A DNA stretch of 64,000 nucleotides from Catalinimonas niigatensis (GTDB lineage: Bacteria; Bacteroidota; Bacteroidia; Cytophagales; Cyclobacteriaceae), in contig NZ_CP119422.1 in NCBI RefSeq assembly GCF_030506285.1, positions 3,769,501 to 3,833,500 on the forward strand, in the 5' to 3' direction. The translations under genes and the position numbers were made by a program. Positions 55,594-64,000 of this stretch are shown in pieces. Numbering within the stretch: position 1 is the first letter of the stretch; each line of letters starts with the position of its first letter. Below the pieces are notes generated by a model. It was not told where the DNA came from, did not search any database, and saw only the letters and a list, made by a program, of their open reading frames with translations.

Positions 55594-56643
55594 ATGGACT
55601 TTGACCTTCACGAACACCCGCACCGACGCTATAATCCACTGACAGGTGAATATATATTAGTATCGCCCCACCGTATGAAGCGCCCCTGGCAGGGACAGGT
55701 AGAAAAGTCAGAAGAGGAAATACGTCCGCAACATGACCCTGACTGTTACCTCTGTCCGGGCAATAGCCGGGTAGGAGGAGAGCAAAATCCGCAATACAAA
55801 AATACTTTTGTATTTACCAATGACTTTGCTGCGCTCAAAGAAGATGTACCCAGCGGTAGCCTGGAAAAAGGTGATTTGCTACGAGCCAAGAGCGAGAAAG
55901 GCATCTGTAAAGTGATCTGCTTTTCCCCACGCCACGACCTCACTTTGCCCCAGATGGAAGTTTCTGAAATTGTAAAAGTCATAGAATTGTGGCAGAAAGA
56001 GTATCAGGAACTGGGAAGCCATCCGGAAATCAACTATGTGCAGATTTTTGAAAACAAAGGGCAGATGATGGGCTGTAGCAATCCCCACCCCCATGGACAG
56101 ATCTGGGCGCAAAGTACGGTACCTATGGAACCGGTATTGGAATGCAAACATCAGGGAGACTATCTGCAAAAATACGGTCGTAGCCTGCTGGAAGATTATG
56201 TGAAACAGGAACTTGAAGAGAAGGAACGCATTGTACTGGAAAATGAGCATTTCGTCACGCTAGTCCCTTTCTGGGCAGTGTGGCCATTTGAAACAATGAT
56301 CATCAGCAAGCGCCATATTGCAAATATCCTGCAGTTTACTAAGGAAGAAAAACAGGCTTATGCGCAAATGCTGAAGCAGCTTACCATTTTATACGATAAT
56401 CTTTTTGAAACCTCTTTTCCTTATTCAGCAGGCATTCACCAGTCACCAACCGATGGGTTGGAATACAAAGAATGGCATTTTCACCATCATTTTTATCCGC
56501 CATTGCTGCGTTCAGCTACAGTCAAGAAGTTTATGGTAGGTTACGAAATGCTGGGCGACCCACAGCGCGACATTACTGCCGAGTCCAGCGCCGAAAGGTT
56601 GAGGAATTTGCCACGGGTGCATTATAAGGAGAGTAAACCTTAA
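55594..56643 (+). CDS. galT: Galactose-1-phosphate uridylyltransferase
   Basis: Exchanges galactose 1-phosphate with UDP-glucose in the Leloir pathway. Zinc-binding C-Y-L-C-P-G-N and the catalytic [10 protein letters not shown] are present, along with the C-terminal [11 protein letters not shown]. 349 residues, typical. No galE or galM lies within the window; these must be elsewhere. The following 167 bp to 56810 show no recognisable gene or terminator. Confidence 0.97.
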   Translation: MDFDLHEHPHRRYNPLTGEYILVSPHRMKRPWQGQVEKSEEEIRPQHDPDCYLCPGNSRVGGEQNPQYKNTFVFTNDFAALKEDVPSGSLEKGDLLRAKSEKGICKVICFSPRHDLTLPQMEVSEIVKVIELWQKEYQELGSHPEINYVQIFENKGQMMGCSNPHPHGQIWAQSTVPMEPVLECKHQGDYLQKYGRSLLEDYVKQELEEKERIVLENEHFVTLVPFWAVWPFETMIISKRHIANILQFTKEEKQAYAQMLKQLTILYDNLFETSFPYSAGIHQSPTDGLEYKEWHFHHHFYPPLLRSATVKKFMVGYEMLGDPQRDITAESSAERLRNLPRVHYKESKP

Positions 56644-56810
56644 ATGGATTTTTGATAAGAGTATTCTGTTCCCAGAGGTGAGATGCTTTTCAGAGCCACC
56701 CCGCAGGGATCTTTGTCATCAAGCAATTCAAACACCTGATGCAGTGTGGCAAAGATTCCTTAGGAATGACTGAATGGTTAAAAGAAAAAACAGGTTTTAA
56801 ATGATACTAT

Positions 56811-59594
56811 TTACTTCAAAATTATCCTTCTCACGACCGACTCACCATTTAGTTTAATTCTTAGAAGGTAAGTATCCGGTGGAAATTTTGAAACAGGAAT
56901 GGTGATTTCCTGTGTTCCAGAGGAAAAAAAATGATATTCAAATGAAGTCAGAAAGTTCCCTTCCTTATCCAACAACTCAAACTCAACAGAACCCGCTTCC
57001 GGCAAAACAAAACTCACTTTGATTTCCTCATTCCCGGGATTAGGGAAGACTTTGAATGTACTTTCAAATTCAGCATCACCCTCAACTTTACTCAAAGGCA
57101 TCAGTACAGGGTTTTTAAATGTAGCCGCCACTTTACTTTCTATAACGAATGGCATATACCCATCCAGGCGATGTTGTAAGTATTTGGTTTTTGCGTTTAA
57201 AGACAGTGCATACTCGCCATTTTCGTCAGTATAAGTTTTAAGCTGATCATCATTCAATGAACTTACCTCTACTCCAGCTAAAGGCTTCTTGGTTTTGTCG
57301 TCAATAACTTTACCTCTGGCTATATTATCAGGCTTTACATAAGTTTTAGAAGTATTAATAGTTACAAGCCTTTTATATTGCTTCAATTGGGCCGGATTTA
57401 TAGAAGGAACCATAGATGGATCAATCGCACCGCCCCTTATAGAAATGTTATATGGGCTATCAATAGGATATTTTTCATCTAGTTCTTTGAAAGATTTAAT
57501 ATCATCTCTTACCACATCATCAATGATGAAAAGAATATTGTCTTGATCATCTGGAATTTGAGGAGTATCTAATAAAAAAAGATGTGTATTTAGCTCCGCG
57601 CTTCTTCCAATTGCAATTTTTTTCTTTTGGTAGCCCATAGCGTTGAAAGACAGACTTTGAGCATCATCAGTAAGTTTAAGCAGGTATCTTCCTCCCTCAT
57701 TTGTCACCGTACCTATAGTAGTATCGCTGATCAGCACCTGCGCACCAGGAATTCCCTGACCTGTTTTAGCGTCTATTACTTGACCTTGGATGAGAGGAGG
57801 AGGATTTTGTATTTTCTCCTCCTCAGTGACCTGAGACTGCTTTTTCATGATTATATCCCAGGTTTTGGCTTTATCTCCTATCAAGTAGTGTATAGGTAAT
57901 ACATAATCCGGATACCCTTCTTTTGAGTGAACCAAAACTTTAAAATCAGCGGGTACGGCAAATTGATATTCACCATTCTGATTAGTAAATGCACTAATAC
58001 CTTCTATTCTTTCTCCTTTTTCCTTGGAGAATACTTCTACTCCAGCTAAGGGCTTATTGGTCTCTCCATCTACCACGCGCCCTGCCACAGTTTTTACCCC
58101 TATTAACTCTTCTTGTTCAGGCTCCGGTAGCATCGCTATTTCTAAAATTTTTTTATAACTTACTGTTTCCTTACGCGTTTCGTAGCCGGGATAGGCAAAA
58201 ACCAGTTCACCACTTCCCTGAGGTATCTCAATCTGATATCTTCCTGATAGGTCAGCAATTGTTCCGTGAGTCGTTCCTTCTACTAAAATATTGGTTCCGG
58301 GAAGAGGCCTACCTGTCTTTTGATCTGTAACGATTCCGCTGATAATGGTTTTTTGACTTTCCTTTCTCGCTGCCTCAGCCGCCTCTTCGGAGATGGCTCT
58401 GATTTCTATCAAGTATCCATCAGGTACATTTTGGGTTTCAAAACTTGCTCCGTCTACGCGTTTTCTATCTATAGTACAAGGGTTAGTAACTACCCCGTCT
58501 AATGTGAAAAGTACCTCCGGATCATCAATACCATAGTAGGTGCTTAGATCATTTTGAGAAGCAGGCACATCAGATTTTATCTTTGCAGTATTGGTTTTTG
58601 GATCAATCAAGATGATGTCTTTCATCACATCATAAATAGAAGAGTCAAAAGTGGCTGAACTTTTTTGAAGCATTCCCATACTCTTCCTAATTTCCACAGG
58701 CTTTACCCTGTCTTTCAACCTTTCCATAAGCTTTTCGTCTCTTTTTATAGAATTGGGTATGTGGGTATATAAGCCGAGATGTTCCCTTCCATACACAGGT
58801 ACTGGAATGGGCTTACTGTAGGAAGGAACATAGAACAATACCGTATCATTTTTTCTAACCAAAGGAAAACTAAACCTACCCTGGGCATTGGTAGTAGTTT
58901 TTTGTCCGCTACTTTGTACTTCTACCATAACGTCTGCCAGCGGAATATGCATATCATTTTTTGAGGTAAATACCTGTCCACCGACTCTGATATGGCTGCT
59001 TTCACGGATCTCTTCTGGCATCTGACTAAATGCCCTTACTACAGAACTGTAGGGGCGTTCGCTCAGCTTCTGCAAAGCTCTCGGCAGAGGCTCATGGTAT
59101 ACCTCATATCGGCGTATATCCGAAATATAGATTTGCTCAGGATCACGCACGATCTTTCCGTCCAAAAGGAAAATTGCTGAAGTATTGAAATATTCACGTA
59201 CATCAACCGGCTCATCTTCGCTGGCTGCTTTGCCGATGATATAGTTTTCGTCATTCATGGAAGAATAATCCAGCATTTCCGGCAGGCTCTTTTCATCAAA
59301 GAGACGATAGCGATAGTCTACATAGTCAGGTATGCGGAGGGAATCCAGGCTGGCTGAAAGCGAATCATCGCTTACAAAAGCATCAACATTCTGATCTCTT
59401 TGTGTAAAAGCGAATAATAAAAAACCAATGAGGAAGAAGCTGAGCAGGAAGGGTAGGGGTTGTACACCTTTCTTTTTCTGCTGAGGCGCTACAATTCTTC
59501 TGATTCTTTCGGCAAAGCCGGAACGCCCCTTGCCTCGGCCACGGGCAGAAAGCCCTATGGTAGATAAAGTAGTTCTTAAAGAAGCCACCTGCAA
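56811..59594 (-). CDS. C-terminal part of split M56 sensor: TM + five CarboxypepD_reg-like repeats + T9SS-like tail
   Basis: This reading frame continues directly from the M56 gene after one TAG at 59603-59601; the TTG at 59594 is only a nominal start. Residues 47-64 form a membrane helix, matching the fourth helix expected of BlaR1-type sensors. Five carboxypeptidase-regulatory-like domains follow, near 200-260, 415-485, 503-580, 600-670 and 760-830 (for example V-T-D-Q-K-T-G-R-P-L-P-G, V-V-D-G-E-T-N-K-P-L-A-G). The last 80 residues carry F-P-N-P-G and resemble a type IX secretion sorting domain. As an independent protein it lacks a convincing start; I treat it as the distal half of the 60443 gene. 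Confidence 0.8.
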   Translation of the reverse strand: MQVASLRTTLSTIGLSARGRGKGRSGFAERIRRIVAPQQKKKGVQPLPFLLSFFLIGFLLFAFTQRDQNVDAFVSDDSLSASLDSLRIPDYVDYRYRLFDEKSLPEMLDYSSMNDENYIIGKAASEDEPVDVREYFNTSAIFLLDGKIVRDPEQIYISDIRRYEVYHEPLPRALQKLSERPYSSVVRAFSQMPEEIRESSHIRVGGQVFTSKNDMHIPLADVMVEVQSSGQKTTTNAQGRFSFPLVRKNDTVLFYVPSYSKPIPVPVYGREHLGLYTHIPNSIKRDEKLMERLKDRVKPVEIRKSMGMLQKSSATFDSSIYDVMKDIILIDPKTNTAKIKSDVPASQNDLSTYYGIDDPEVLFTLDGVVTNPCTIDRKRVDGASFETQNVPDGYLIEIRAISEEAAEAARKESQKTIISGIVTDQKTGRPLPGTNILVEGTTHGTIADLSGRYQIEIPQGSGELVFAYPGYETRKETVSYKKILEIAMLPEPEQEELIGVKTVAGRVVDGETNKPLAGVEVFSKEKGERIEGISAFTNQNGEYQFAVPADFKVLVHSKEGYPDYVLPIHYLIGDKAKTWDIIMKKQSQVTEEEKIQNPPPLIQGQVIDAKTGQGIPGAQVLISDTTIGTVTNEGGRYLLKLTDDAQSLSFNAMGYQKKKIAIGRSAELNTHLFLLDTPQIPDDQDNILFIIDDVVRDDIKSFKELDEKYPIDSPYNISIRGGAIDPSMVPSINPAQLKQYKRLVTINTSKTYVKPDNIARGKVIDDKTKKPLAGVEVSSLNDDQLKTYTDENGEYALSLNAKTKYLQHRLDGYMPFVIESKVAATFKNPVLMPLSKVEGDAEFESTFKVFPNPGNEEIKVSFVLPEAGSVEFELLDKEGNFLTSFEYHFFSSGTQEITIPVSKFPPDTYLLRIKLNGESVVRRIILK

Positions 59595-59600
59595 TAGTGC

Positions 59601-60443
59601 CTACGCATATACCTGAGGTCGTCCGGTAATTTTAAGCGTAATCATGTCGCAGGCGTGTTCTCTTTCCTGCTCCAGCACGGAAGCGATGTACCAATAGGCC
59701 GGATGATAAAAAAGGATTACCTCAGCTATAGATTGCAACAAGTTCCACAAATAATCATGCCTGCGGATGTGTGCCAACTCATGCACCAATATGCTTTCTA
59801 GCTGTTCTGCGGACATGGCTGTAAGCATGCTGGCCGGAAACAAGATCATGGGCTTGAGCCAGCCCAAAGTAAGCGGACTATCTAGCCTGTTGTTGATGCA
59901 GATTTCTACACGCTGGCGGATACTTAGAAGTTTTTGCAGTTCAGCAGCTTTGGAAAGCCAATATGCCGGTAAAGCCTGTCGCTTTTGTTTCAATTGTTGA
60001 ATCTGCCACAGTCCCAGGCTTAGCCGCAAGCTGAACAACAAGCTGCCAATAAACCATGCAACGGCCAGTATGTGCGCGTTTTCTGCCAATGGATAAAAGA
60101 GGCGATAAGTTTCACTTTTTATTTGTTCCCAAAAGCTGGGCGCACTGCTGACTTTGAATTCAGTCAGTGTGATGCTTTCTGCGCTAAGACTTTGAGATAC
60201 AGTCGCTATAGGCTTTAGGCTATCCCATTCATAATGAAATGTAGTGGTGAAAGCCAGCAGCATCAGCATCAAGGTGCCAAAGGCAAGGATAAAACGCAGT
60301 CGGGCTTTTTCGTAGCGGACAAGGCGAAGCATCGCCCACAACAAAACCATGAGCATAAGTCCCTGCCAGAGGGAGTGCAGGATCGTCAGACCGAGGGCTT
60401 CAAAGATCCTCTGAAGCTGGGGGTGATAGATTAAAAAATTCAT
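59601..60443 (-). CDS. M56 (BlaR1/MecR1-like) sensor metallopeptidase, N-terminal part ending at an in-frame TAG
   Basis: Integral-membrane zinc protease of BlaR1 type that would cleave its partner repressor. Three membrane helices lie at about 18-40, 50-68 and 124-146; the catalytic H221-ELA-H225 and E260-REHAC-D266 are intact. The protein stops at residue 280 right after Q-V-Y-A. The next codons in the same frame (A-L-L-Q-V-A-S-L) are what family members carry on with, so the TAG at 59603-59601 cuts one long gene of about 1210 codons. The start overlaps the BlaI-like stop by 4 bp. Nonsense mutation, sequence error or readthrough are all possible. Confidence 0.9.
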   Translation of the reverse strand: MNFLIYHPQLQRIFEALGLTILHSLWQGLMLMVLLWAMLRLVRYEKARLRFILAFGTLMLMLLAFTTTFHYEWDSLKPIATVSQSLSAESITLTEFKVSSAPSFWEQIKSETYRLFYPLAENAHILAVAWFIGSLLFSLRLSLGLWQIQQLKQKRQALPAYWLSKAAELQKLLSIRQRVEICINNRLDSPLTLGWLKPMILFPASMLTAMSAEQLESILVHELAHIRRHDYLWNLLQSIAEVILFYHPAYWYIASVLEQEREHACDMITLKITGRPQVYA

Positions 60444-60841
60444 GGCTCATCAGTTTTTTCTATGTCATCCAAAAACTTTTTGATTTCCTCTATCTCTTCG
60501 GGAGAGGGATTCTTTCTACCCAGTGCCCGCATCACCAACTGGCTGGTAGAGCCTCTAAAAACCCGGTTCACAAACTGATCCAGCAGATGATTGCTCACCT
60601 GCGACTCCAGCACCTCGGCTTTGTAAATATGGGAGCGGCCTTTGGCACCCTCCGTCGTACGACTTAGTAATCCCTTGTCGTGCATAATCTGCATAAACTT
60701 GAGGGTGGTGGTGTAGCCTGTCGGTTTTTCTTCACTCAGCAATTCGTTGATCTCCCGTACGGTGCTGGGACCCTTTTCCCAAAGAATCTGTAGGATAGCC
60801 AGCTCGTTTTCTGAAGGTTTAACATTTTTTTTCTTACCCAT
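60440..60841 (-). CDS. BlaI/MecI family transcriptional repressor
   Basis: 133-residue winged-helix repressor: L-A-I-L-Q-I-L-W-E-K-G-P-S-T-V-R-E-I and T-G-Y-T-T-T-L-K-F-M-Q-I-M match the DNA-binding domain, followed by the dimerisation helices. It probably represses its own operon, and cleavage by the M56 sensor would lift repression. Two identical palindromic operators lie directly upstream (60847-60866 and 60903-60922). No beta-lactamase gene is adjacent, so the regulated stress is unknown. Confidence 0.93.
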   Translation of the reverse strand: MGKKKNVKPSENELAILQILWEKGPSTVREINELLSEEKPTGYTTTLKFMQIMHDKGLLSRTTEGAKGRSHIYKAEVLESQVSNHLLDQFVNRVFRGSTSQLVMRALGRKNPSPEEIEEIKKFLDDIEKTDEP

Positions 60842-60846
60842 AGCTT

Positions 60847-60866
60847 ATTACGAATTTGTTCGTAAT
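60847..60866. promoter_or_regulatory. Proximal operator of the BlaI-like operon
   Basis: Perfect palindrome with 8-bp arms ATTACGAA and TTCGTAAT around TTTG, starting 6 bp upstream of the repressor's ATG. The second copy 56 bp further upstream shares the same TTACGAA/TTCGTAA arms. The geometry fits a dimeric BlaI-type repressor acting on its own gene. Confidence 0.78.
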
Positions 60867-60902
60867 ATAATGGTAGGAAATTCAAATGAGGGTGTCAAGT
60901 TA

Positions 60903-60922
60903 TTTACGAACTATTTCGTAAT
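60903..60922. promoter_or_regulatory. Distal operator of the BlaI-like operon
   Basis: Second copy of the palindrome: TTACGAA (60904-60910), 4-nt CTAT spacer, TTCGTAA (60915-60921). It is centred 56 bp, about five helical turns, from the proximal site. The rest of the 425-bp gap to the peroxiredoxin gene holds the promoter described at 61166 and no ORF that I would call. Confidence 0.75.
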
Positions 60923-61145
60923 AAAGAATAAAAAAAATTTTTTGAGAATAAGAGAGAGGAAAAAGTAATTCTCTAAATAGGCAAGACTATAAAAATTAAA
61001 AGCAGAAATACCTTGGATGGGTGAAGTAGGAGAGGAGCAGGGTCAAACAATTAGCAATGCGATTTTTTCAATAAAATGACTTTTTCAGGAACATTTGACC
61101 TAAAGAATTGATTGTGTAGCGAGTAAATGCTCAATAGGAAGGTGG

Positions 61146-61170
61146 GAAAATTTCCATATAAGAAATTTTC
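61146..61170. promoter_or_regulatory. Inverted repeat overlapping the peroxiredoxin promoter
   Basis: Arms GAAAATTTC (61146-61154) and GAAATTTTC (61162-61170), perfect 9-bp inverted repeat with a 7-nt spacer. The right arm covers the -33-like element of the promoter below, so a bound protein could control peroxiredoxin expression. It does not match OxyR or PerR consensus sites as I know them. Confidence 0.5.
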
Positions 61171-61196
61171 TCCGTCAGGTAGAATGTATAACTTTG
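61166..61196 (+). promoter_or_regulatory. Bacteroidota-type promoter of the peroxiredoxin gene
   Basis: TAACTTTG at 61189-61196 matches the Bacteroidota -7 box TAnnTTTG. Exactly 19 bp upstream lies TTTT (61166-61169) in place of the TTTG -33 box. Transcription would begin near 61203, giving a leader of about 64 nt. Confidence 0.6.
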
Positions 61197-61266
61197 CGGC
61201 TTTCAAGAAGAGTAAGAGACAAAGTTACAGTAAAACCAAATATTCAATTTTAATTCAATTTTATTT

Positions 61267-61896
61267 ATGTCATTAGTAGGAAAAAAAGCGCCTTTGATCA
61301 ATGCTCCGGCGGTAATCAATGGAGAGGAAATCGTTGAAAACTTTTCACTTGATCAGTATATCGACAATAAATTTGTCGTTTTCTTCTTCTATCCTAAGGA
61401 CTTTACCTTTGTTTGCCCTACAGAAATCCTGGCTTTCCAGGAGAAATTGGGAGAGTTTGAAAAACGTAATGTAGCAGTAGTAGGCTGCTCTTGCGACACG
61501 GAAGAAACGCACCTGGCCTGGATGATGACTCCCCAGGAGCAAGGCGGTATTGAAGGAGTAACTTATCCTGTAATAGCAGATGCAGCCAAAGTAGTAGCCA
61601 GAAAATTTGGTGTACTTGCCGGTGAGTACGACTATGATGATGAAGGTGAGCTGATCTTTGAAGGTTTGCCAGTAGCTTATCGTGGTACATTCCTGATTGA
61701 CAAAGAAGGTAAAGTAAGACACGAAACCATCAATGACCTTCCTCTGGGAAGAAACATTGACGAGACGCTCCGCCTGGTAGATGCGCTGCAGTATGTAGAA
61801 AAGCATGGCGAAGTTTGCCCCGCCAACTGGGAAGAAGGTAAAGAAGCGATGAAAGCTACCAGAGAAGGTGTTTCAGAATATCTTTCTAAAAAATAA
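61267..61896 (+). CDS. Typical 2-Cys peroxiredoxin (AhpC/Prx1 type)
   Basis: Reduces hydrogen and alkyl peroxides in the cytoplasm. Peroxidatic C50 in F-T-F-V-C-P-T-E, the conserved W-M-M-T and R-G-T-F-L-I-D segments, and the resolving Cys in G-E-V-C-P-A-N-W near the C-terminus. 209 residues. Single gene with its own promoter and terminator. The partner reductase is not in the window. Confidence 0.96.
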   Translation: MSLVGKKAPLINAPAVINGEEIVENFSLDQYIDNKFVVFFFYPKDFTFVCPTEILAFQEKLGEFEKRNVAVVGCSCDTEETHLAWMMTPQEQGGIEGVTYPVIADAAKVVARKFGVLAGEYDYDDEGELIFEGLPVAYRGTFLIDKEGKVRHETINDLPLGRNIDETLRLVDALQYVEKHGEVCPANWEEGKEAMKATREGVSEYLSKK

Positions 61897-61918
61897 ACAA
61901 AACAAAATCTTGGATTGG

Positions 61919-61950
61919 AAAAGCTCTTCCGCTCAGGAAGGGCTTTTTTT
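61919..61950 (+). terminator. Intrinsic terminator after peroxiredoxin
   Basis: Stem AAAAGCTCTTCC (61919-61930) with GGAAGGGCTTTT (61936-61947), one G-T wobble, 5-nt loop and a T run. It lies 22 bp after the stop codon. Confidence 0.82.
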
Positions 61951-62090
61951 GTGTTAAAGCATAACAGTAAAAAACGAAATCCGTTAACTTCAATTTTAAT
62001 GATCAGATCATACTTCAACCTACTATAGGTATATTCACTTTTTAAGTGATGAAGTATTGTCTGAAATCGCAGGACTAAACGATAAAAATA

Positions 62091-63335
62091 TTGTTGATAT
62101 ATAGAATTGTAATTATCCTGATCAGGATAGCACTCTGGATAAGTTATCCTTTTTCAGCGAGTAACAGAAGGTTTTTAAAAGGTAGAAAGGGCGTTTTCCG
62201 TAAGCTCAAAAAATTCAGCGAAACCCGGAATCCCCGGCAGCCGGTGTACTGGTTTCACTGTGCCTCTTTGGGTGAGTTTGAGCAGGGACGTCCATTGATG
62301 GAAGCTATGAAAGCTGAAAATCCAAAGTTGCAGATTGTGCTCACCTTCTTTTCGCCCTCAGGATATGAAGTGCGTAAAAATTATGTTGTGGCGGATCTGG
62401 TATGTTATCTTCCCCTGGATGGAAAGCGTAATGCCGAACGTTTTTTGGAATATGTAAGGCCAAAAGCGGCTTTTTTTGTCAAGTATGAATTTTGGTATGG
62501 CTATCTTTCTGTGCTTAAGCAAAAAAATATTCCTTCAGTTTCTGTTTCTACCCTGCTGCGCAACAATGCCGCCCCATTCCGATGGTACGGAGGTTTCTAC
62601 AGGAATATGCTCCGCAAGGTAACGTACTTCTTTCCTCAGGATCAGAATACAGTAAACCTGCTGAAAGAAATTGGGATAGAACAAGTAAAGCTGGCAGGCG
62701 ATACACGATTTGACCGAGTGGCTGATATTTGTAAACATACCGCAAGAAATGAGTTGGTGGCGGCTTTTAAAGACGAAAGTCAGGCAATGATTATCGGAAG
62801 TAGCTGGCCTGCAGATATGGAAGTGCTCCTTCCTTTTATGAAAGAGATGGTTGAGGAAATTAAGCTGATCATCGCACCGCACAACATTGAAGAAGAGGAA
62901 CTGGAACGGATTGAAAATGAGTTGCCATACAAAACAGTTCGCTACTCTAAAGCAAAAAAAGGAACCATTAGCAACTATAGGGTACTCATTATCGATAATG
63001 TGGGCATGCTTACTTCTCTATACCGCTATGGTGAATATGCATACGTAGGAGGTGCTTTTGGAAAAAGTCTGCATAATATCCTGGAACCCGCTACCTTTGG
63101 AATGCCTATCTTTTTTGGCGATAAGAGCTATCGGCATGTCAATGAAGCCAACGCATTGCTCAAAAGAGGGGTTGCCTTTACAGTAGGTGACAATAAGGAA
63201 CTAAGAGATAAGTTTAAACGCTTTCTCAATAATAAAGAGGAGAGACTAAAAGTAGCTGAGGAGTGTAGAAGTTATGTACAGGAAAATACAGGCGCTACTA
63301 AACTGATTACGGCATATATCGCACAAAAAAAATAA
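62091..63335 (+). CDS. kdtA: 3-deoxy-D-manno-octulosonic acid (Kdo) transferase
   Basis: Adds Kdo to lipid A precursor at the inner membrane. N-terminal membrane anchor (about 3-22), GT-B fold with W-F-H-C-A-S-L-G-E-F-E-Q, K-Y-E-F-W-Y and G-G-A-F-G-K-S-L-H-N-I-L-E-P. 414 residues. The start is TTG at 62091; no ATG is near. It confirms an LPS-containing outer membrane. rsgA begins 4 bp downstream. Confidence 0.95.
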   Translation: MLIYRIVIILIRIALWISYPFSASNRRFLKGRKGVFRKLKKFSETRNPRQPVYWFHCASLGEFEQGRPLMEAMKAENPKLQIVLTFFSPSGYEVRKNYVVADLVCYLPLDGKRNAERFLEYVRPKAAFFVKYEFWYGYLSVLKQKNIPSVSVSTLLRNNAAPFRWYGGFYRNMLRKVTYFFPQDQNTVNLLKEIGIEQVKLAGDTRFDRVADICKHTARNELVAAFKDESQAMIIGSSWPADMEVLLPFMKEMVEEIKLIIAPHNIEEEELERIENELPYKTVRYSKAKKGTISNYRVLIIDNVGMLTSLYRYGEYAYVGGAFGKSLHNILEPATFGMPIFFGDKSYRHVNEANALLKRGVAFTVGDNKELRDKFKRFLNNKEERLKVAEECRSYVQENTGATKLITAYIAQKK

Positions 63336-63339
63336 GTGC

Positions 63340-64000
63340 ATGGAGGGAAAGGTAATTAAATCAACCGGATCATGGTATAATGTGCTGGCCGAAGACGGAC
63401 AGGTCTACCCTTGTCGTTTGAGGGGCAAGTTCAAAATCCAGGGAATGAAAGTGACCAATCCCGTGGCAGTGGGTGATCAGGTAAAGATGGAGTTGGAAGA
63501 GGGAGAAGATGGCACGGCAGTCATCACCGATATCAAGCAGAGAGAAAATTATATCATCCGCAAATCTACCCACAAAAAACACCACGGACATATACTGGCT
63601 ACCAACATTGACCAGGCAGTACTGGTGGCTACCTTGGTATTGCCGCGCACCTCACTGGGCTTTATGGATCGATTTCTGGTCTCTGCCGATTCCTTCCGTA
63701 TACCAGCATTGATTCTTTTTAACAAAAAAGACCTGCTGGAAGAAGAGCAGCAACAACAACAACAGGAACTAATGGAAATGTACGAATCCATAGGTTATCC
63801 TTGTATGCAAATCTCAGCCTTTGATGCGCAGGACGTAGCCCGTGTAAAAGATGCCTTGCTACTCAAAACCAGTCTCTTTTCTGGGCATTCGGGCGTAGGT
63901 AAATCCACGTTGCTCAACCGGATAGATCCTTCGCTGGAGCAAAAAACGGCACAGGTCTCCACCTTTGCCAACAAAGGCGTGCATACTACTACTTATGCTG
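63340..64000 (+). CDS. rsgA: Ribosome small-subunit GTPase RsgA (3' partial)
   Basis: Late 30S assembly GTPase. An N-terminal OB-fold (R-L-R-G-K-F and G-D-Q-V) is followed by the circularly permuted GTPase domain: N-K-K-D (G4) comes before G-H-S-G-V-G-K-S-T (G1), and the T-x-T-Y switch region begins at the window end. A CAA/CAG-coded run of six Gln follows L-L-E-E-E. The gene runs off the right edge. Confidence 0.95.
   Translation, partial: MEGKVIKSTGSWYNVLAEDGQVYPCRLRGKFKIQGMKVTNPVAVGDQVKMELEEGEDGTAVITDIKQRENYIIRKSTHKKHHGHILATNIDQAVLVATLVLPRTSLGFMDRFLVSADSFRIPALILFNKKDLLEEEQQQQQQELMEMYESIGYPCMQISAFDAQDVARVKDALLLKTSLFSGHSGVGKSTLLNRIDPSLEQKTAQVSTFANKGVHTTTYA

Noticed and set aside
56644-56810. 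Gap after galT as a possible dispersed repeat or small gene
   Set aside because: It contains a short palindrome (ATTCCTTAGGAAT) and no ORF of interest; repetition elsewhere cannot be judged from this window.

Overview
The window reads as a stretch of chromosome from a member of the Bacteroidota, most likely the order Cytophagales. Reasons: a GldJ-type gliding lipoprotein, a DUF4175 / ATP-binding protein / YbeY / MnmG cluster, a DUF58-VWA (Bat-like) cluster, lipoproteins and TPR proteins of Bacteroidota type, a type-IX-secretion-like C-terminal domain, and a TAnnTTTG promoter. Base composition is moderately AT-rich. I see no insertion sequence, prophage, CRISPR array or rRNA. There is one tRNA gene.

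Layout. 1-2034 is the 3' part of a secreted sugar-dehydrogenase/PKD/cytochrome c/CBM6 protein. 2118-4970 (minus) is the sulfate-activation set cysC-cysD-cysN, preceded by prmC. ribD (5949-6968) is divergent from prmC and converges on a cytochrome oxidase subunit III gene. Then come mfd, gldJ, comF and xth. 14617-20692 is a plus-strand run: DUF4175 protein, RsbW-like ATPase, ybeY, mnmG. A near-perfect ParB site (parS) lies just before mnmG. An Ig-like lipoprotein gene follows, then a 417-bp gap packed with DnaA boxes (22827-23243), which I read as a candidate chromosomal replication origin.

23244-38676 holds a TPR protein, a cation exchanger, tRNA-Val, an S41 protease, lysA, a membrane-bound MutS-like protein, a sulfatase, purK-purE, and a DUF58/BatD-like/VWA operon. 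38877-49193 holds a 1691-residue TamB-like protein, acylphosphatase with deoC, an outer-membrane beta-barrel protein, a cysteine desulfurase, glmM and a small NqrM-like protein. 49393-56643 holds mazG, a tiny membrane protein on the minus strand, a UbiA prenyltransferase, small lipoproteins, and a galactose unit (SSS symporter, galK, galT). 56811-60841 (minus) is a BlaI repressor with an M56 (BlaR1-like) sensor whose reading frame is cut by one in-frame TAG. The window ends with peroxiredoxin, kdtA and the start of rsgA.

Points most worth a second look: (i) the oriC/parS pair, with neighbouring genes oriented mostly against the expected fork direction; (ii) a RibD whose deaminase domain has lost every zinc and catalytic residue while the reductase domain is intact; (iii) the M56 sensor interrupted by a single amber codon, with an unusual tail of five carboxypeptidase-regulatory-like repeats and a T9SS-like domain; (iv) twin identical BlaI-type operators. 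I found no convincing new multi-gene defence or mobile system.
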